Shown here: piece after piece, positions 25,780 to 33,048 of the stretch
How the letters are laid out: every line of letters starts with the position of its first letter
Numbering within the stretch: the first letter of the stretch is position 1
NCBI RefSeq assembly: GCF_003812745.1
Contig: NZ_CP033831.1
Coordinates: forward strand, 2,418,001 to 2,482,000
Origin: Serratia sp. FDAARGOS_506
Lineage (GTDB): Bacteria > Pseudomonadota > Gammaproteobacteria > Enterobacterales > Enterobacteriaceae
DNA: 64,000 nucleotides
Direction: 5' to 3'
Made by a program: the position numbers and the translations under genes
The notes under the pieces: generated by a model
Databases searched by the model: none
Told to the model about the DNA's origin: nothing
The model's input: the letters and a program-made list of their open reading frames with translations, nothing else

Positions 25780-25910
25780 CGCGCCTGAGCTATCGCGTTT
25801 CATCATAATTAACGAGCGCCGACACCAGGGAGCTCATTAATTATATTTCACCGTATTTTATTGGTGAGAAGTAGATAGGGTAAATAAGAAAATAAACACG
25901 TTATGACGCC

Positions 25911-25935
25911 GGCAGTTCCAAATAATGGAACTGCC
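25911..25935 (+). promoter_or_regulatory. Candidate IclR operator in front of the transporter operon
   Basis: GGCAGTTCCA and TGGAACTGCC form a perfect 10-bp inverted repeat around AATAA. The inner GTTCCA-N5-TGGAAC is the same as at 24979-24995. It lies 64 bases before the transporter start, in a 219-base gap. Confidence 0.75.
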
Positions 25936-25998
25936 GCGGCGAGCTATCGCCTGGCGTTATTTCCGGCATGCGGCAGGAAATATTCAGGGAAACCAAGA

Positions 25999-27555
25999 AT
26001 GAAATCAAATAATCCGCTAAAAGAGGCCGGCACGCTGTTGGTCATGGCGTTGCTTTCGGTGGTGGGGGCGATCATCGGCGTTCAGCTGATCACCACGCTG
26101 GGCGTGACGCCCAACACTTCGATCATCGGTGCGCTGATCGCCATGCTGCTGGCACGCATTCCGCTACAGATGTTCCAACGCTACCGCTCGGTGCATACCC
26201 AGAACCTGGCGCAAACGGTGATCTCCTCCGCCACCTTCGGCGCGGCCAACTGTCTGCTGATGCCGATTGCGGTGCCTTATGTGATGGGGCAACCGCAGCT
26301 TATTTTGCCGATGTTCTGCGGCGTGGCGGCGGCGATGCTGCTCGACGCCTATCTGCTTTATCGCCTGTTCGATACCAAAGTGTTCCCCGCCGCCAATGCC
26401 TGGCCGCCGGGCGTCGCCGCCGCGGAGGCGATTAAAGCCGGCGATCGCGGCGGCAAGCAGGCCTGGCTCCTGGTGGTAGGCGTCGTGGTGGGCATCGCCG
26501 GCTCAATGCTCAAGATCCCTATGGCGGCCTTCGGCACCGCCTTTATCGGCAATATCTGGGCGCTGAGCATGTTCGGCGTCGGGCTATTGCTGCGGGCCTA
26601 TGCCGAGCCGGTGGCCGGTTTGGATATCAACGCCCATTTTATTCCGCACGGCGTGATGGTCGGCGCCGGCCTGGTGGCGCTGATCCAGGTTGCCCAGGTG
26701 ATCCGCAGCCGCCGCGCCGATAGCGCCGGTTATACCCAGCCGGACAGTGCGGTAAGCAAAGCGCTCGGCCTGGGCGCAGTCGGCTACATCGCCATCGCCG
26801 CGTTTTTGGCTCTGGTCGGCGGGCTGTTTAGCGAGATGTCGCTGCCGATGTTGGCGCTGTTCGTGATTTACGCGGCGTTCGCTGCTTTCGTTCATGAATT
26901 GATCGTCGGTATTGCCGCCATGCACTCAGGCTGGTTTCCGGCATTCGCGGTGGCATTGATCACTCTGATCGTCGGTATCCTGATCGGTTTCCCACCGCTG
27001 GCGTTGTGCATCCTGACCGGTTTTACCGCCGCCACCGGGCCGGCCTTCGCCGACATGGGCTTTGATTTGAAAGCCGGCTTCATCCTGCGCGGTTACGGCC
27101 AAGATCTGCGGCAGGAACTGCTGGGGCGCCGCATTCAGCTGTTTGCGGCGCTGATCGCCTTTCTCATCGCCATTCCGGTGGTTTACCTCTCTTATCACAG
27201 CTATTTCCTACAGGACCTGATCCCGCCGGTCGCGCGCGTTTACGCGAAGACCATCGAGGCCGGTGCGCAGCCGGGCATCGCCTGGAGCCTCTTGATCTGG
27301 GCGATCCCCGGCGCTGTGGTGCAGCTGATCGGCGGTCCTAAGCGCCAGCTCGGCGTACTGCTGGCAACCGGCTTACTGATCAACAACGCCTTGGCCGGGT
27401 GGGCGGTGCTGGTCGGCATCGCGCTGCGTGTGGCGATCCTGCGCCGTTGGGGCGATCGCGGCCGCACACCGATGGAGATCATGGCGGCCGGGTTTATCGC
27501 CGGCGACGCGCTCTACAACTTCTTCAGCTCGATTTTTTCCAGCAAGGGCAAATAG
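25999..27555 (+). CDS. OPT/YSL-family transporter
   Basis: A 518-residue inner-membrane protein with about 12 to 14 hydrophobic helices. TLGVTPNTSIIGALIAMLLA near the start, NAWPPGVAAAEAIKAGDRGG, and MEIMAAGFIAGDALYNFF near the end resemble the oligopeptide/metal-chelate transporter (OPT) family. I chose ATG 25999 (MKSNNPLKEAG); the longer frame starts inside the operator region. DUF1177 follows after 34 bases and aroM after it, so the three form an operon. OPT substrates are peptides or metal-chelator complexes; here the substrate is unknown. Confidence 0.83.
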   Translation: MKSNNPLKEAGTLLVMALLSVVGAIIGVQLITTLGVTPNTSIIGALIAMLLARIPLQMFQRYRSVHTQNLAQTVISSATFGAANCLLMPIAVPYVMGQPQLILPMFCGVAAAMLLDAYLLYRLFDTKVFPAANAWPPGVAAAEAIKAGDRGGKQAWLLVVGVVVGIAGSMLKIPMAAFGTAFIGNIWALSMFGVGLLLRAYAEPVAGLDINAHFIPHGVMVGAGLVALIQVAQVIRSRRADSAGYTQPDSAVSKALGLGAVGYIAIAAFLALVGGLFSEMSLPMLALFVIYAAFAAFVHELIVGIAAMHSGWFPAFAVALITLIVGILIGFPPLALCILTGFTAATGPAFADMGFDLKAGFILRGYGQDLRQELLGRRIQLFAALIAFLIAIPVVYLSYHSYFLQDLIPPVARVYAKTIEAGAQPGIAWSLLIWAIPGAVVQLIGGPKRQLGVLLATGLLINNALAGWAVLVGIALRVAILRRWGDRGRTPMEIMAAGFIAGDALYNFFSSIFSSKGK

Positions 27556-27589
27556 CCCATGCCGATGACATTGGTGAGGTAAAACGACC

Positions 27590-28519
27590 ATGAGTTTGCA
27601 ACAAACGCTGCAGGTTTTTGAATTGATTGATAGCGCATTCGTCAGCGGCCAGGACGTCGTCGATCTGTTTGCGCCTTACCCGGCGATCCGGGCCAGCACC
27701 TTGCGCGCCGACGGGCCGAAGGGTGGCACCGATTTCGTGCGCATCGAGATCCCCGGTAGCGCAGGTAAGTTCGGCGGCGGTACGGCGCCGACGCTGGGCA
27801 TTATCGGCCGCCTGGGCGGCATCGGCGCACGGCCGACGCGTATCGGGCTGGTGTCCGACGGCGATGGCGCGATCGCCGCCATTGCCGCCGCGCTGAAGTT
27901 GGCGGAGATGCAGCGTAAGGGCGACACGCTGCCGGGCGATGTGATCGTCACCACCCATATTTGCCCGAACGCGCCCACCCGGCCGCATGACCCGGTCGAT
28001 TTTATGGATTCGCCGATCGATGACGTGACGATGAACGATAATGAAGTGGTACCGGAGGTTGACGCCATCCTGTCGATCGATACCACCAAAGGCAACCGCA
28101 TCATCAACCACAAAGGCTATGCGCTGTCGCCGACGGTGAAAGAGGGCTACATCCTGCGGGTGGCGGAAGATCTGCTGCGCATCATGGAGATGACCAGCGG
28201 CCGCCCGGCGGTGACCTTCCCAATCACCACGCAGGATATCACCCCTTATGGCAACGGTGTACATCACCTCAACAGCATCCTGCAGCCCTCGACCGCTACT
28301 GCGGCGCCGGTGGTCGGCGTGGCGATTTGCAGCGAATCGGTGGTGCCGGGCTGCGGGACCGGCGCCAGCCACGAAACGGACATTGCGCTGGCGGTTAAAT
28401 TCGCGGTGGAAGTCGCCAAAGAATTCGGCCGCGGCACCTGCCGGTTCTACGATGCCGCCGAATACGACCGGCTGTTGGCGCTGTACGGCAGTCTGAGCCA
28501 CCTGCAAAAAAGGAGATAG
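27590..28519 (+). CDS. DUF1177 domain protein
   Basis: A 309-residue cytosolic protein of the uncharacterised DUF1177 family. Conserved stretches rich in potential metal or substrate ligands are visible: TTHICPNAPTRPHDPVDFMD (residues about 122-141), YGNGVHHLNSIL, and ESVVPGCGTGASHETDIALA near the C-terminus. The many conserved His/Asp/Glu suggest an enzyme, perhaps hydrolase-like, but I know of no assigned reaction. It lies between a transporter gene and aroM, with four bases to the latter, so it most likely acts on the imported compound. Confidence 0.88.
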   Translation: MSLQQTLQVFELIDSAFVSGQDVVDLFAPYPAIRASTLRADGPKGGTDFVRIEIPGSAGKFGGGTAPTLGIIGRLGGIGARPTRIGLVSDGDGAIAAIAAALKLAEMQRKGDTLPGDVIVTTHICPNAPTRPHDPVDFMDSPIDDVTMNDNEVVPEVDAILSIDTTKGNRIINHKGYALSPTVKEGYILRVAEDLLRIMEMTSGRPAVTFPITTQDITPYGNGVHHLNSILQPSTATAAPVVGVAICSESVVPGCGTGASHETDIALAVKFAVEVAKEFGRGTCRFYDAAEYDRLLALYGSLSHLQKRR

Positions 28520-28523
28520 ACCC

Positions 28524-29201
28524 ATGACGGTCTCATTCGCCACGCTGACCCTCGGTCAGGCGCCGCGCAGCGATATCATGCCGCTACTGTCTGCTTATCT
28601 GCCGGCGGAGCGGGTGAGGCACGTCGGTTTGCTGGATGGCCTGGATGCCGGGCAGATCGCCGAGCGTTATGCGCCGCAACAGGGCGATAAGCTGCTGGTG
28701 TCGCGCCTGTTGGACGGTACACAGGTGACGCTCTGTGCCGCTCGCGTCGAAAGCGGACTGCAGCAGAAGATCCGCGAGCTGGAGGCGGCGGGGTGCCAGG
28801 TGATCCTGCTGCTGTGCACCGGCGAGTTCGAGCGATTGCAGACGGAACGGGCGCTGTTGCTGGAGCCGGATCGCATTATCCCACCGTTGATCTCCGCGAT
28901 CGTCGGTGAACACCGCGTTGGCATCGTGGTGCCGATGGCGGAACAGGTTGGGCAGCAGGCGCGTAAATGGCGGCAACTGGCGACGCCGCCGAGCTATGCT
29001 GTCGCCAGCCCCTATCTGGCTGATGATGCCGCGCTGGAGCAGGCGGCTTGCGCGCTGCTGCGGCAGGGGGCGGAGGTGGTGGTGCTCGATTGCATCGGTT
29101 ATCACCAGCGCCATCGCGCTTTTTTGCAGGCGCGTCTGTCGGTGCCGGTGCTGCTGTCCAACGTACTGGTCGCCAAGCTGGCTGCAGAGTTAATCGACTG
29201 A
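28524..29201 (+). CDS. aroM: AroM family protein
   Basis: A 225-residue cytosolic protein, the same length as E. coli AroM and clearly homologous (LEPDRIIPPLISAIVGEH, VVLDCIGYHQRH, PVLLSNVLVAKLAAELI). The fold pattern resembles Asp/Glu racemase-like enzymes: a Cys in each half, Cys98 in LLLCTGEF and Cys190 in VLDCIGY, at positions where two-cysteine racemases carry their bases. From memory, E. coli AroM keeps only the second Cys. GGAG lies nine bases upstream, inside the DUF1177 end. The role is not established despite the aro name; the neighbours suggest work in the same pathway as DUF1177. Confidence 0.92.
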   Translation: MTVSFATLTLGQAPRSDIMPLLSAYLPAERVRHVGLLDGLDAGQIAERYAPQQGDKLLVSRLLDGTQVTLCAARVESGLQQKIRELEAAGCQVILLLCTGEFERLQTERALLLEPDRIIPPLISAIVGEHRVGIVVPMAEQVGQQARKWRQLATPPSYAVASPYLADDAALEQAACALLRQGAEVVVLDCIGYHQRHRAFLQARLSVPVLLSNVLVAKLAAELID

Positions 29202-29412
29202 TTCAAATAGCGATAAGTAAGCTCTCGACGCGGCCTCAGGCGCTTTGCACCCGTGCATCTCCTTGGGCTACAGCAGCACTGACTACCGGTGAGAAGCCCG
29301 GCAGCGTTTTTCACTGCGCCGCGATCGCATTTCGCGCGAAAAACCAGTGACAGATCAACCGCAATCCCCCAATATGGATTTTCCATCAAGATGATTACGC
29401 GGGTGCCAGTCT
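29202..29412 (+). other. Structured gap between aroM and ppnP
   Basis: This 211-base gap has no gene. It contains several inverted pairs: GGGCT/AGCCC around 29265-29300, CACTG (about 29312) with CAGTG (about 29345), and ATGGA-TTT-TCCAT near 29374-29386 just before ppnP. It could hold the aroM terminator and a structured ppnP leader or small RNA. It does not fold as a tRNA and matches no riboswitch that I recognise. Confidence 0.4.
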
Positions 29413-29703
29413 ATGCTGAAAGTGAATGAGTATTTTGCCGGAAAAGTGAAGTCTATCGGTTTTGACAGTAGCAGCATCGGTCTTACCAGCGTGGGCGTGA
29501 TGGAAGAGGGCGAATATACCTTCTCCACCGCGCAGCCGGAAGAAATGACGGTGATCACCGGCGCGCTGAAAGTGCTGCTGCCGGGGGCGCCGGACTGGCA
29601 GGTGTTTACGCCGGGCGAGAAGTTCTTCGTGCCGGGGCACAGCGAGTTCAACCTGCAGGTGGCCGACGCGACCGCCTATCTGTGCCGCTACCTGAGCAAA
29701 TAA
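29413..29703 (+). CDS. ppnP: Pyrimidine/purine nucleoside phosphorylase PpnP
   Basis: A 96-residue single-cupin enzyme, formerly YaiE, that cleaves many nucleosides with phosphate to give base and ribose-1-phosphate. It follows E. coli PpnP (94 residues) closely: [49 protein letters not shown] and YLCRYL. The ribosome site is weak (GGGTG). It occupies its E. coli position after aroM and before rdgC. A hairpin (29725-29750) follows. Confidence 0.96.
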   Translation: MLKVNEYFAGKVKSIGFDSSSIGLTSVGVMEEGEYTFSTAQPEEMTVITGALKVLLPGAPDWQVFTPGEKFFVPGHSEFNLQVADATAYLCRYLSK

Positions 29704-29724
29704 ACTTTGTTCGTCAGGGGAACG

Positions 29725-29750
29725 CAGGGCTCAGCGGATGCTGGGCCCTG
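29725..29750. terminator. Hairpin between convergent ppnP and rdgC
   Basis: CAGGGCTCAGC pairs with GCTGGGCCCTG (11 bp with one G-T wobble) around GGAT. It lies between two facing gene ends; the T content after it is low (TCATTTCTG). Confidence 0.55.
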
Positions 29751-29768
29751 GTCATTTCTGAGGCGGGA

Positions 29769-30680
29769 TTAACGCTGGGCTTCGCCGCCGAGCGCTTCGA
29801 TGGTGTTTTTGATCAACGCCGCCAGCTCGCTGGTCATCAGGATAAAGTCGGCGTCAAAGCGCTGGGCGAAGTCATCGCGATCGATGTCGTCGTTCTGCTC
29901 GCGCAGCGTGTCGGCGAACTTCAGGCGCTTGAGCGAGCCGTCGTCCGACAGCATCAGCTGAATGCGTTCCTGCCAATCCACCGCCAGCTTGGTCACCAGT
30001 TTGCCGGCTTCGATATGCACCGCGATTTCGTCGCTGATCAGGTTCTGTTTCTTGCAGCGGATCACGCCGCCTTCTTCCAGAATCGCTTTCAGCTCCGCTT
30101 CATCCTGAATGGCGAAGCCGGCCGGCATCTCGCCGGAACGCACCCATTCGGTCAGCGTCAGTTCGATCGGGCTTTCCATGGTCAGCGGCACCACCGGCAG
30201 CGAGCCGAGGCTCTTGCGCAGCAGCGCCAGCGTATCTTCGGCGCGTTTGGCGCTGGCGGCATCGACCATGATCAGATCGTTGACGGTGTCGATCCACATG
30301 AAGGTCTGGTTGAAGCGGCTGAACGCGCGCGGCAGCAGGCTGTGCAGCACTTCGTCCTTCAGCGCGTCTTTCTCGGTCTTCTTCAGTTTACGATGTTGTT
30401 CCGCCTCCAGGCGCTCAATCTTGGCCTGCAGCTCTTGCTTGATGACCGGTGACGGCAGGATTTTCTCTTCCTTGCGCGCGCAGATGACGATCTGGCCGTT
30501 GACCGCGTGCGTCAGCGCATCGCTGTGCGAGCCCATCGGGGAGACCCAGCCGGTCTTCGCCATGTCCTGGCTGCCGCACGGCGTGAAGGCGAACGCGCTG
30601 AGTTGTTTTTCCATTTCATCCGCGTTTAACGCCACTTCGCGGCTCAAACGGTAAACCATCAAATTCTTAAACCACAGCAT
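29769..30680 (-). CDS. rdgC: Recombination-associated protein RdgC
   Basis: A 303-residue nucleoid-associated protein, the E. coli RdgC length. It forms a ring around DNA and restrains Rec[21 protein letters not shown] starts the protein, [16 protein letters not shown] is the conserved N-terminal block, and [20 protein letters not shown] another. I chose ATG 30680 (MLWFKNL) to match the family, 11 codons inside the longest frame. It is transcribed away from mak across 216 bases. Confidence 0.97.
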   Translation of the reverse strand: MLWFKNLMVYRLSREVALNADEMEKQLSAFAFTPCGSQDMAKTGWVSPMGSHSDALTHAVNGQIVICARKEEKILPSPVIKQELQAKIERLEAEQHRKLKKTEKDALKDEVLHSLLPRAFSRFNQTFMWIDTVNDLIMVDAASAKRAEDTLALLRKSLGSLPVVPLTMESPIELTLTEWVRSGEMPAGFAIQDEAELKAILEEGGVIRCKKQNLISDEIAVHIEAGKLVTKLAVDWQERIQLMLSDDGSLKRLKFADTLREQNDDIDRDDFAQRFDADFILMTSELAALIKNTIEALGGEAQR

Positions 30681-30896
30681 AATGTTATCCCTGGCTGGGC
30701 GTGCGTTCGGCACGCTGATTCGTCAAAAGCAGGGCGGCATGATAACGAATTGACGCTGAAAAATCGCCCCATTCTCTCCGAATTGCGTCGCCGTACGCAG
30801 CGGAAAAGGCCTGGCCGGGGAGAGGGAAACAGGTGATTCATCCGCGCGCTTACATTAGGCTGTGGCAACGCTGCGCTGCATCGAGGAGAAAAAAAC

Positions 30897-31811
30897 GTGC
30901 GCATTGGCATCGATTTGGGTGGGACAAAAATTGAAGTGATTGCGTTGGCGGACGACGGGCGAGAGCTGTTTCGCCATCGCATCGCCACGCCGCGCCATGA
31001 CTATGGGCAAACCCTGGCGGCGATCGCCGGGCTGGTGAAACTGGCGGAAGATCATACCGGCGAACAGGGATCGGTCGGGATCGGCATTCCCGGCACGCTG
31101 TCGCCGTTTACCGGGCGGGTGAAAAACGCTAACTCGGTATGGCTCAACGGCCAACCGCTGGACAAGGATCTGTCGGCGCTGCTGGCGCGCGAGGTGCGTA
31201 TCGCTAACGACGCCAACTGCCTGGCGGTGTCGGAAGCCACCGACGGCGCAGGCGCCGGCGCGAAAACCGTGTTTGCGGTCATTATCGGCACCGGCTGCGG
31301 CGCCGGCGTGGCGCTGAACGGCCAGGCGCATTCCGGCGGCAATGGCATCGCCGGCGAATGGGGCCACAACCCGCTGCCGTGGCAGGATGACGATGAGCTG
31401 CGCTACGCCCGCGAAGTGCCGTGCTACTGCGGCAAACCGGGCTGTATCGAAACCTTTATTTCCGGCACCGGTTTCGCCACCGACTATGCGCGCCTGAGCG
31501 GCAACGCGCTGCAAGGGCACGAGATTATGGCGCTGAGCGAGCGGGGCGATGCGCTGGCGGAGCAGGCGATCGTGCGCTACGAAATGCGACTGGCGAAAGC
31601 GTTGGCGCACGTGATCAACATTCTGGATCCGGACGTGGTGGTGCTCGGCGGCGGCATGAGCAACGTGGATCGCTTGTACCGCAATGTGCCGCCGTTGGTG
31701 AAAGGCTGGGTGTTCGGCGGCGAGTGTGAAACGCCGATCCGCAAGGCGGTGCACGGCGACTCCAGCGGCGTACGCGGTGCGGCCTGGCTGTGGCCGCAAC
31801 AGCAGCGCTAA
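30897..31811 (+). CDS. mak: Fructokinase (manno(fructo)kinase) of the ROK family
   Basis: A 304-residue sugar kinase. [16 protein letters not shown] is the ATP phosphate-1 motif; [10 protein letters not shown] and [18 protein letters not shown] (with the catalytic Asp) follow; [15 protein letters not shown] is the zinc-binding ROK signature with three Cys. The start is GTG at 30897, nine bases after GAGGAG. It phosphorylates fructose, and mannose less well, in the cytosol. It keeps the E. coli position (YajF) next to rdgC; araJ, which follows in E. coli, is absent. Confidence 0.95.
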   Translation: MRIGIDLGGTKIEVIALADDGRELFRHRIATPRHDYGQTLAAIAGLVKLAEDHTGEQGSVGIGIPGTLSPFTGRVKNANSVWLNGQPLDKDLSALLAREVRIANDANCLAVSEATDGAGAGAKTVFAVIIGTGCGAGVALNGQAHSGGNGIAGEWGHNPLPWQDDDELRYAREVPCYCGKPGCIETFISGTGFATDYARLSGNALQGHEIMALSERGDALAEQAIVRYEMRLAKALAHVINILDPDVVVLGGGMSNVDRLYRNVPPLVKGWVFGGECETPIRKAVHGDSSGVRGAAWLWPQQQR

Positions 31812-31822
31812 GCGTTGCAACA

Positions 31823-31846
31823 AAGCGCGAGCCTGCTCGCGCTTTA
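31823..31846 (+). terminator. Hairpin after mak
   Basis: AAAGCGCGAGC pairs with GCTCGCGCTTT, starting 12 bases after the mak stop. The T run is short (TTT), but the stem is long and GC-rich in its centre. Confidence 0.7.
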
Positions 31847-31903
31847 AACGACTCCCTGTACAAAACTGGACGGCGCTTTATGCTTTAGCTAAGGAGGGCG
31901 CGT

Positions 31904-31972
31904 ATGGCAATTCGGGCCAATATGCACGAAGCCAAATCCAATCTGAGCCAGCTGGCGGACACCCGCCGTTAA
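31904..31972 (+). pseudogene. Truncated Phd/YefM-type antitoxin remnant
   Basis: A 22-codon frame, MAIRANMHEAKSNLSQLADTRR then stop, matches only the N-terminus of Phd/YefM antitoxins (the N-M-H-E-A-K-x-x-L-S-x-L motif). A near-perfect ribosome site, TAAGGAGGG, lies a few bases before the ATG. The remaining 50 or more residues and any toxin gene are missing. The frame ends inside the last codons of the convergent antiterminator gene, so the deletion joint lies at that gene. It is most likely a relic, though the short peptide could still be made. Confidence 0.75.
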
Positions 31973-32817
31973 GCCGGTTTTTCCTCGCTTTCGCTGCGTA
32001 CCCGTTCGATATGAATGGTCAGGAACATCATCTCCTCCGTGGTGAGCTGATGCTGATAGTGCTTTTCGATGTGGCGGTTGATCTTGCCGGCGCAGGCGAA
32101 TGACTCTCGGTACTTCTCTTTCACTACCTGATACAGCGAGTCGTCGTCGCTGTCGACGTAGTTTTTCCCCAGCAGGCGCTGGGCAAAGAATTTCAAATGG
32201 GTGACGAAACGGTGGTAGCTCAGGGCTTCCTCGTTGTAATCAAAGCGGAAGTGGTATTTGACCAGATTGAGGATCTCTTGCATCACGCGGGTGATGTGCA
32301 GCGTGTTGTGCATCTCGTCGTTAAGCTGGGCGTTGACCAGGTGCAGGGCGATAAATCCGGCCTCGTCTTCCGGCAGCGCGGTATCCAGCCGCTGGGCGAT
32401 CAGAGCCAGCGCCTCCAGGCCGACGGCGAACTCGGCCGGGTAGAGCTTTTTAATCTCCCACAGCAACGCATTTTTGATATCCAGCCCTTCGGCGTGTCGC
32501 TGCAGGGCGAAGTGGATGTGGTCGGTCAGCGTGATGTAGACGATGTTATGCAATTTACCCGGCAGGCGTTCTCGGGCAAGGGTAATAATCCTGTCGGCGG
32601 TGGTGACGCAGGCCAGCGGGATCTCGGAGAGCAGTTCTTTATAGCGCTCGGCGATTTCGCCGCCGTTATGGGTGAACACCTTTTCGATCAGGCTTTCGTC
32701 CAGCGTGTCGCCGGGCTTCTTTTTAAAGCCGATTCCTTTTCCCATTACCACCGTCTCTTCCTGACGGTCATCCAGCGTAATCACCACGTTATTATTGAGT
32801 ATTTTAGCGATTCTCAT
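31969..32817 (-). CDS. BglG/LicT-family transcription antiterminator
   Basis: A 282-residue RNA-binding antiterminator. Residues 1-56 (MRIAKILNNNVVITLDD ... KGIGFKKKPGD) are the CAT RNA-binding domain. Two PTS regulation domains follow, with their conserved His residues (ITLTDHIHFAL, GFIALHLVNAQ, YHRFVTHLKFF, MFLTIHIERV) that PTS proteins phosphorylate. The leader carries its own antiterminator RNA motif and terminator, so the gene is autoregulated. No PTS permease or beta-glucosidase gene is adjacent, so its other targets are elsewhere in the genome. The stop overlaps the antitoxin remnant. Confidence 0.94.
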   Translation of the reverse strand: MRIAKILNNNVVITLDDRQEETVVMGKGIGFKKKPGDTLDESLIEKVFTHNGGEIAERYKELLSEIPLACVTTADRIITLARERLPGKLHNIVYITLTDHIHFALQRHAEGLDIKNALLWEIKKLYPAEFAVGLEALALIAQRLDTALPEDEAGFIALHLVNAQLNDEMHNTLHITRVMQEILNLVKYHFRFDYNEEALSYHRFVTHLKFFAQRLLGKNYVDSDDDSLYQVVKEKYRESFACAGKINRHIEKHYQHQLTTEEMMFLTIHIERVRSESEEKPA

Positions 32818-32850
32818 GGTTTTTCCCGGTGTTTCAGCATCCTGAAAACG

Positions 32851-32892
32851 AAAAAACCTGACGCCCGGAAGCGATCCCGGGCGTCAGGTTTT
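32851..32892 (-). terminator. Leader terminator of the antiterminator gene
   Basis: On the minus strand, AAAACCTGACGCCCGG pairs with its exact complement around an eight-base loop, then six T follow. It lies between the promoter and the coding region and shares its 5' arm with the end of the antiterminator motif, so the two structures are mutually exclusive. Confidence 0.9.
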
Positions 32893-32952
32893 GCCTGTAT
32901 TTTATGTTTCTGTCCTGCGGCCTGAGCGGCGGAGGGGATACAGTAACAATCC
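32887..32952 (-). promoter_or_regulatory. Ribonucleic antiterminator (RAT) motif with enlarged loop
   Basis: On the minus strand, GGATTGTTACTGTAT (32952-32938) and ATACAGGCAAAACC (32900-32887) are the two halves of the BglG/LicT RNA target, whose known form is GGATTGTTACTG...GCAGGCAAAACC within about 30 bases. Here 37 bases separate the halves, so the hairpin has a much larger top. The 3' half overlaps the terminator stem. Confidence 0.85.
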
Positions 32953-32964
32953 TGTTATGCCTGC

Positions 32965-32992
32965 ATAATAACCCGTGCTCGCCGCGGCTCAA
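32965..32992 (-). promoter_or_regulatory. Promoter of the antiterminator gene
   Basis: On the minus strand, TTGAGC (32992-32987) and TATTAT (32970-32965) are separated by 16 bases, a plausible sigma-70 promoter. The start would fall just upstream of the RAT motif, as expected for this kind of control. Confidence 0.65.
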
Positions 32993-33048
32993 CGCTTTTC
33001 ACCGCGGAGTGCCGCCGCGGTCACACTTCTGTGCCGCGCACGGCGGGA

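Noticed and set aside
29219-29312. tRNA-like or cobalamin-riboswitch-like pairing between aroM and ppnP
   Set aside because: No T-loop consensus, no acceptor stem and no complete riboswitch core; kept only as an unassigned structured gap.
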